Source of the DNA: Candidatus Multiplicimicrobium inquinatum
Lineage (GTDB): Bacteria > Omnitrophota > Omnitrophia > Omnitrophales > Aquincolibacteriaceae
Direction: 5' to 3'
Assembly: GCA_002344825.1 (NCBI GenBank)
Contig: DDUN01000012.1
Span: 1 to 28,858, forward strand
DNA length: 28,858 nucleotides
Numbering within the stretch: the first letter of the stretch is position 1; each line of letters starts with the position of its first letter. This document shows, piece after piece, positions 24,666 to 28,858 of the stretch. The position numbers and the translations under genes are program-made. The notes under the pieces are model-generated. The model was not told the DNA's origin. It did not search any database and saw nothing but the letters and a program-made list of their open reading frames with translations.

Positions 24666-26470
24666 GCATTTATATTTTAGGTATCTCGGCCTTCTATCAC
24701 GATAGCGCCGCTTGTCTATTGAAAGACGGTAATATCATCGCGGCTGCCGAAGAAGAACGCTTTTCTCGGCAAAAGGGCGATGCCCGCTTTCCGCGCGAAT
24801 CCATTGTTTTTTGTCTCGCTCAAGCCGGCATCACCGCCTCCCAGCTTGAGATGATCGTTTATTATGACAAACCGATTTTGACTTTTGCACGACTCATGCA
24901 ATCGTATTTGGAGTACCCGTTTTCTAGTTTTCGCTCATTCCAAAAAAGTCTGCCGCTCTGGATTCATGAAAAATTAAAAATTCCGCAAGTGATTGATGCG
25001 GCCTTACCCGAATTTCAAGGGCAGCTTTATTTTTCCCGTCACCATGAGTCCCATGCCGCTTCAACCTTCTTTTGCAGCCCCTATCATGATGCCGCTATTT
25101 TAATCGCGGATGGAGTCGGTGAATGGGCATGCACTTCCATTGGACATGGCCAAGGCAATAACATCAAAATGCTTAAGGAGTCTCATTTCCCCCACTCGAT
25201 CGGCCTTTTTTATACAACCATGACCCAATACTTAGGCTTCAAGGTTAATTCCGACGAATACAAGGTTATGGGGCTCGCTCCTTACGGTGAACCGCGCTAT
25301 GCCGAAAAAATGAAAGAGCATCTTATCGACATCAAAGAGGACGGATCAATCGCACTCAACTTAGAATATTTTGATTTTCCTCACGGACTCAAAATGATGA
25401 ATAAAAAAATGCCGAATGTTTTCGGTCATCCGCAGCGCAAATCCGAACAATCTCTTGAGCAGTTTCACATGGATATCGCAGCTTCGACACAGGCTATTAC
25501 AACCGAAGTCATGATTAAGCTCGCTAAGACTGCGCGGCAATTGACCGGTTCATCGAATTTGTGCCTCGCGGGCGGGGTCGCACTCAACTGTGTGGCGAAC
25601 GGCCATATTTACCGCGAGAATATTTTTGACAACATCTACATTCAACCTGCCGCGGGCGATGCCGGAGGAGCTATTGGCGCAGCATTGCAGGGCTGGCATC
25701 AAATACTTGAGCATCCCAGAACCGATCCAGCGGACAAGATGCGAGGGGCATTGCTCGGACCCAAAATTGAAGCCGCTGAAGCCCGCGATTATCTGCTTTC
25801 AGTCGGCGCAAAATTTGAAGAAATACAACCCAATGCATTACCCAAAAAAATTGCCGGCTGGATCGCTCAGGGACACATTATTGGTTTTTGCCAAAATGGC
25901 ATGGAGTTCGGCCCGCGTGCTCTTGGCGCGCGAAGCCTGCTGGGCGATCCGCGAGATCCCGATACCCAGTCACGCATGAATCTTAAAGTAAAGTACCGCG
26001 AGTCATTTCGTCCATTCGCCCCAGCCGTTTTGCATAACCATGCACAAGATTTTTTCAAACTTGATATACCAAGCCCTTATATGCTGATGGTACTTCCCCT
26101 GCTTGAAAAACATCAGCTGAACCGCGATGAGAACTTATCGGCCCAAGGTATTAATAAACTCAAAGTAATTCGCTCCCCGGTACCGGCTGTTTCGCATGTT
26201 GATTATTCAGTCCGGATCCAAACCGTACCACCCGACTCCAACCCCTTGTTTTATCGGGTTATCGAAGAATTTCATAAAATGACCGGATGCCCGATGGTGG
26301 TTAATACGAGTTTCAATGTGCGCGGAGAGCCGGTTGTTTGCTCGCACAAGGATGCCTATCAGTGTTTCCTGATGACGGACATTGACATTTTAGTTTTGGA
26401 TTCGGTGGTCACTTCAAAGCCGGGAATCTGCTTAACTGACGCTGGAGCACAACATTATGCTTCGAAATAG
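24662..26470 (+). CDS. Carbamoyltransferase (NodU/CmcH/TobZ type)
   Basis: 602 residues. The enzyme transfers a carbamoyl group from carbamoyl phosphate, via carbamoyl-adenylate, to a hydroxyl of a sugar or other acceptor. The N-terminal Kae1/YrdC-like part has ILGISAFYHDSAACLL and AAAEEERFSRQKGDARFP. Further on are RHHESHAAST (metal-binding histidines of the HxxxH type), ILIADGVGEW, EYKVMGLAPYGEPRY and LCLAGGVALNCVANG with AAGDAGGAIGAAL. The C-terminal domain shows FGPRALGARSLLGDPRDP and KYRESFRPFAPAVL. All hallmark blocks are intact. It overlaps the SGNH gene by 4 nt and the SxtJ-type gene by 14 nt. The acceptor is presumably the exported glycan or its lipid-linked precursor. Confidence 0.93.
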   Translation: MSIYILGISAFYHDSAACLLKDGNIIAAAEEERFSRQKGDARFPRESIVFCLAQAGITASQLEMIVYYDKPILTFARLMQSYLEYPFSSFRSFQKSLPLWIHEKLKIPQVIDAALPEFQGQLYFSRHHESHAASTFFCSPYHDAAILIADGVGEWACTSIGHGQGNNIKMLKESHFPHSIGLFYTTMTQYLGFKVNSDEYKVMGLAPYGEPRYAEKMKEHLIDIKEDGSIALNLEYFDFPHGLKMMNKKMPNVFGHPQRKSEQSLEQFHMDIAASTQAITTEVMIKLAKTARQLTGSSNLCLAGGVALNCVANGHIYRENIFDNIYIQPAAGDAGGAIGAALQGWHQILEHPRTDPADKMRGALLGPKIEAAEARDYLLSVGAKFEEIQPNALPKKIAGWIAQGHIIGFCQNGMEFGPRALGARSLLGDPRDPDTQSRMNLKVKYRESFRPFAPAVLHNHAQDFFKLDIPSPYMLMVLPLLEKHQLNRDENLSAQGINKLKVIRSPVPAVSHVDYSVRIQTVPPDSNPLFYRVIEEFHKMTGCPMVVNTSFNVRGEPVVCSHKDAYQCFLMTDIDILVLDSVVTSKPGICLTDAGAQHYASK

Positions 26471-26870
26471 TTTCCTGCCGGACACCAAAAAAGAAAAGCG
26501 CCAACTTGAAGTTTTAGCTGTTGGTTTCACCCTCATCGCGTTATTTCTCGCCCTAGTGGGGCATCGCCAGACCGGGCCTATCGTTTTTTCCATGCTTGCC
26601 GTGGCTGCGTTTACCGGAAGAATTTTCTTCAAAAAAATCGGCCGCGATTTTTATTTATGTTTTGCTCTGATCGCGACCGGCATAGGATATGTTGTTTCAA
26701 AGATTGTTATGATTCTTCTTTACGCCGTGGGAATCGCTTTTGTCGGCTGCCTTCTTAAGCTCTTAAAAATTGACCTGTTGGAAAAAAACTGGTCGCAATG
26801 TAAAACAAAACCAACCATGTTTAAAACAGCTCCGGAAACGACAAAAGAATCTTTTGAGAGGTTAAGCTAA
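26457..26870 (+). CDS. SxtJ-type small membrane protein
   Basis: 137 residues with about four hydrophobic segments (roughly 19-35, 40-56, 65-85 and 86-105) between a charged N-terminus (LPDTKKEKRQLEVLA) and a polar C-terminal tail. Position and architecture match SxtJ-family proteins, which are repeatedly encoded right after carbamoyltransferases, including in the saxitoxin cluster; their function is unknown. The start overlaps the carbamoyltransferase by 14 nt and has a GGAG box 9 nt upstream. The stop shares one base with the next start (TAATG). A role in placing the carbamoyltransferase at the membrane is conjecture. Confidence 0.78.
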   Translation: MLRNSFLPDTKKEKRQLEVLAVGFTLIALFLALVGHRQTGPIVFSMLAVAAFTGRIFFKKIGRDFYLCFALIATGIGYVVSKIVMILLYAVGIAFVGCLLKLLKIDLLEKNWSQCKTKPTMFKTAPETTKESFERLS

Positions 26871-27049
26871 TGACGCAAGATAAATTGAATAAGCCTAAAC
26901 GCAGAAGCCTTTTCGGTGAGTACGTTTACTTTCTTAAAACCTACAAAGCGTGGTGGCTTGTCCCGTTATTTCTTCTGGTCGCACTTTTGGGGGTTTTAGT
27001 CATGCTGGGCGGAACCAAAGCTGGGCTTTTAATTTACGCTCTTTTTTGA
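26870..27049 (+). CDS. DUF5989-type single-pass membrane protein
   Basis: 59 residues, short enough to be missed by automatic calling. The N-terminus is basic (KLNKPKRRSLFGEYVYFLKT), then KAWWLVP leads into one transmembrane helix (about 30-46), and the end is GGTKAGLLIYALF. The FGEYVYFLKTYKAWWLVP pattern and the ending fit DUF5989 proteins, which follow SxtJ and carbamoyltransferase genes in many genomes; function unknown. The ATG overlaps the SxtJ-type stop (TAATG) and has an AGAGG box 8 nt upstream. Very likely co-expressed and possibly a structural partner of SxtJ. Confidence 0.82.
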   Translation: MTQDKLNKPKRRSLFGEYVYFLKTYKAWWLVPLFLLVALLGVLVMLGGTKAGLLIYALF

Positions 27050-27056
27050 AAACGAA

Positions 27057-27197
27057 CTATTTTATTTTTAGACTCAAAGTAACCTGTTTTGATATCCACT
27101 GATAAGTAGAACGCATACCTGTTTCCAAATCAATTTCAGACGCCCCTAATCCCAAGACAGAAATATGTTTGATTTCTTTTTCTATAAGCCTGATACT
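27057..27197 (-). pseudogene. C-terminal remnant of a sugar-nucleotide epimerase
   Basis: A 46-codon open stretch on the minus strand, bounded upstream by an in-frame stop, reads KHISVLGLGASEIDLETGMR then STYQWISKQV. This is the typical end of NAD-dependent sugar epimerases/dehydratases (LGW-x-P-x-I-x-LE-x-G-x-x-x-TY-x-W), where Gly-Trp is degraded to Gly-Leu. No Rossmann domain or start remains. It sits in the 192-nt gap between the DUF5989-type gene and the ligase gene, on the strand opposite both. It points to a lost sugar-nucleotide gene at this site. Confidence 0.5.
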
Positions 27198-27241
27198 TTA
27201 ACAAAATCACCTCATAAATTAAGGCTTTTTTTCCCATAGAT

Positions 27242-28456
27242 ATGGCTCACAACTATTCTGAAAAAATTGAAAAAATGCATCTTTTTTTAATTGAAGCATT
27301 TATTGGTATAACGATTTTTTTTATGCCGATATCAAAGGCTTTAGTGGAAATCGGCAGCATCAGCGCGATAGTGCTTTGGCTTATTTTCAAGGCTGTAAAA
27401 AAAGAGGGCTTTTCAGTTCCCCGAACTATCTTATTTCCTTATCTTCTTTTTCTGGTGCTGTGTCTTGCGTCTTTGATACCGGCCGATCTTTCTGACTGGA
27501 AAAACGGCTCCCGCGGTCTTTTGAAATGGCTGCAATATTTTGGTTTTTTCTGTTTGTGTGCGGAATGGTTTACAACCGAGGCCCGCGTTTACCGTGCCTT
27601 AACCGTCTTCTTAAGCTCCATGACTCTTGTCACCGTGAATGGTTTTTACCAACTGGCAACAGGCACTGATTTTCTACGGCACGTTTCTCTCGATCCGGGG
27701 CGCATCACCCGCATGAAAAGCTCGCTAGGAGCACCCAATACACTGGCGGCATTTTATCTTTTCGCAATCCCCGTGACCGCTGCTTGCCTCGGAGTGTTGA
27801 AAAGATGGCGTATTCCTCTGGTTCTCATCATTTTACTTTTTGGCTCGGGCTTTATTCTCACGTTCTCCAGAGCCGCCTTTTTAGCGTTAATGGCATCCAC
27901 GCTTTTCCTCCTAGCTTTACAGAAAAAATGGAAATGGCTATTAGGCTTGCTCTGTGTTTTGGCAGCAGCATTAATTTTGGTTCGCCCGTTTTATGAAAAC
28001 TTTTTTGGATCACTCAACTTCAAGGATATTTCGGTCGGCGAAAGGCTCCGCTACTGGTCTTATACCTGGGATATGATTCAATCTCACCCATGGATCGGTG
28101 TGGGCATCAATCTCTTCATGAAAAAACTGCCGCTTTTCATTCCAGCGGGAGAAATCTACAGCGGCTACGCACACAACAGCTATCTCCAAATATGGGCGGA
28201 AGTCGGCTTACTGGGGCTTTTAAGCTTTCTATTTCCGCTTACCCATCTTGCGGTAAGCCTCCATACAAAAAAACTGGGCGAATCTTGGTTAAATACCTGT
28301 TTATCGGTTGGCTGTCTGGCGTTTCTATTGCAGGCGATTTTTGATAACCATTTCTTTTCAATGCAGCCCGCCTTTTTGTTTTTTTGCTTTTGGGGAATGT
28401 GGGTGGGACTAGCAAATATTAAATCCAAAGGGGTCTCTATCAATTTTTCAAAATGA
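27242..28456 (+). CDS. O-antigen ligase family membrane protein
   Basis: 404 residues with about ten to twelve hydrophobic segments. Residues about 190-340 match the O-antigen ligase/Wzy_C region: FILTFSRAAFLALMAS, then a loop with GERLRYWSYTWDMIQSHPWIGVGIN and AHNSYLQIWAEVGLLGLLSF, the conserved HN-x-Y-L motif. WaaL-type proteins transfer an undecaprenyl-linked glycan to an acceptor on the periplasmic face; Wzy polymerases look similar. Because the locus has an ABC exporter rather than a Wzx flippase, the ligase role is more likely. It begins 192 nt after the cassette and may have its own promoter. No strong ribosome site. Confidence 0.85.
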   Translation: MAHNYSEKIEKMHLFLIEAFIGITIFFMPISKALVEIGSISAIVLWLIFKAVKKEGFSVPRTILFPYLLFLVLCLASLIPADLSDWKNGSRGLLKWLQYFGFFCLCAEWFTTEARVYRALTVFLSSMTLVTVNGFYQLATGTDFLRHVSLDPGRITRMKSSLGAPNTLAAFYLFAIPVTAACLGVLKRWRIPLVLIILLFGSGFILTFSRAAFLALMASTLFLLALQKKWKWLLGLLCVLAAALILVRPFYENFFGSLNFKDISVGERLRYWSYTWDMIQSHPWIGVGINLFMKKLPLFIPAGEIYSGYAHNSYLQIWAEVGLLGLLSFLFPLTHLAVSLHTKKLGESWLNTCLSVGCLAFLLQAIFDNHFFSMQPAFLFFCFWGMWVGLANIKSKGVSINFSK

Positions 28457-28743
28457 GTCAAATGCAAGGCATGTTTGAGGCGACGCGGAGGTGTGCTGAA
28501 AAGCACATCGCACAAGGAGCCGAAAACATAACGCAGCAGTTGACCATTTTCAAAATTGATTTGGTGGGTGATACTGGATTCGGCGCCTGCCGTTCACTCT
28601 CTCGCTGGTCGCTCGGGTTCACTTCAGGTCGGCCACTCACTCCTCATAAAGTTTTCACCTCTCTCCAATCTGACATTAAGTCAGATTCTCATTCGGTTCA
28701 ACTGCATCATCTGTCGTCGTTCACTTCGAATCGTTTATCTAAA
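28457..28743. other. Non-coding stretch with tRNA-derived repeat
   Basis: Between the ligase gene and the terminator there is no convincing gene. It contains an 18-nt exact copy of the tRNA-Val 3' end (28564-28581) and a small 8-bp hairpin with a 5-nt loop (28667-28687) without a U-tract. The sequence could be a remnant of a duplicated tRNA or an integration scar. Confidence 0.5.
28564..28581. repeat. Direct repeat of the tRNA-Val 3' end (copy 1)
   Basis: TGGGTGATACTGGATTCG is identical to 28785-28802, which is the discriminator base, the acceptor 3' half and most of the T-arm of tRNA-Val read on the opposite strand. The copies are in the same orientation, 221 nt apart. Such partial tRNA copies are typical of att sites or of tandem tRNA decay. 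Confidence 0.7.
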
Positions 28744-28782
28744 AAAAAATAAGCACTGTTTAATGACCAGTGCTTATTTTTT
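28744..28782. terminator. Bidirectional rho-independent terminator
   Basis: A 15-bp stem (28744-28758 with 28768-28782) around a 9-nt loop, with an A-tract on the left and a T-tract on the right, so it can work in both directions. It lies 2 nt beyond the 3' end of tRNA-Val on the minus strand and would also stop transcripts from the ligase gene on the plus strand. Confidence 0.88.
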
Positions 28783-28784
28783 CA

Positions 28785-28858
28785 TGGGTGATACTGGATT
28801 CGAACCAGTGACCCCTACCTTGTCGAGGTAGTGCTCTAACCAGCTGAGCTAATCACCC
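28785..28858 (-). tRNA. tRNA-Val (anticodon GAC)
   Basis: 74 nt with a complete cloverleaf: acceptor GGGTGAT/ATCACCC with discriminator A73, D-arm GCTC/GAGC, anticodon stem CTACC/GGTAG and T-arm ACTGG/CCAGT with loop TTCGAAT. The anticodon loop is TCGACAA, giving GAC and valine. Position 33 is C instead of the near-universal U. CCA is not encoded; TGA follows A73. The 5' end is the last base of the window. Confidence 0.9.

Noticed and set aside
28453..28752. 99-codon open frame overlapping the ligase stop by 4 nt
   Set aside because: The overlap looks operon-like, but the frame runs through the tRNA-derived repeat and into the terminator stem, the product has no recognisable domain, and its second half is low-quality Ser/Leu/His-rich sequence.
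28556..28831. Open frame ending in GDTGFEPVTPTLSR
   Set aside because: This is the well-known spurious translation of the antisense strand of a tRNA gene; it covers the terminator and most of tRNA-Val.

Overview
The window looks like chromosome from a diderm (Gram-negative) bacterium of moderate GC. It carries an ABC-2 polysaccharide exporter with a Wzt-type ATPase, an O-antigen-ligase-like protein, an AceE-type pyruvate dehydrogenase complex and a small secreted protein resembling the exosortase-associated TIGR04073 family. This mix would suit Omnitrophota or a PVC-type lineage, but that placement is inference with low confidence: no rRNA or universal marker is present.

Region 1 (1-7203, all minus strand) is central carbon metabolism. 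Read in the direction of transcription it holds E1 (aceE), E2 (aceF) and E3 (lpd) of pyruvate dehydrogenase, a two-CBS-domain protein, and the start of a fused gamma-alpha subunit of a 2-oxoacid:ferredoxin oxidoreductase that runs off the left edge. Divergently, at 7351-8052, lies a lipoate-protein ligase that would attach the lipoyl group E2 needs. A 68-bp imperfect inverted repeat of the dispersed REP/MITE kind lies just after it.

Region 2 (8299-12194, minus strand) holds a compact run of a TIGR04073-like secreted protein, Maf, a degenerate NodB-fold deacetylase-like secreted protein and PrmA. Before that run comes a membrane fatty-acid desaturase with an unusual charged helical C-terminal tail. 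A perfect 30-bp palindromic terminator follows the desaturase.

Region 3 (12470-28456) is a surface-polysaccharide locus in alternating strand blocks. The minus block 17240-12470 has four sugar-transfer proteins: an FkbM methyltransferase-GT2 fusion, GT2, GT4 and GT2. The plus block 17356-20051 has three consecutive methyltransferase-like genes. The minus block 22208-20057 is the exporter (Wzm, then Wzt with a C-terminal glycan-binding-type domain). The plus block 22498-27049 is a tightly overlapped cassette: methyltransferase, SGNH hydrolase, NodU/CmcH-type carbamoyltransferase, SxtJ-type membrane protein and a 59-residue DUF5989-type membrane protein. An O-antigen-ligase-like gene ends the locus. 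A plausible reading is that the glycosyltransferases build a chain inside the cell, the methyltransferases modify or cap it, Wzm/Wzt exports it, the cassette adds carbamoyl and perhaps acyl decorations, and the ligase attaches the product to an acceptor. Decayed gene pieces, including a sugar-nucleotide epimerase C-terminus, suggest past rearrangement.

The right edge carries tRNA-Val(GAC) on the minus strand with its terminator. A direct repeat of the tRNA 3' end lies about 220 bp away, a pattern often seen at integration or duplication sites.
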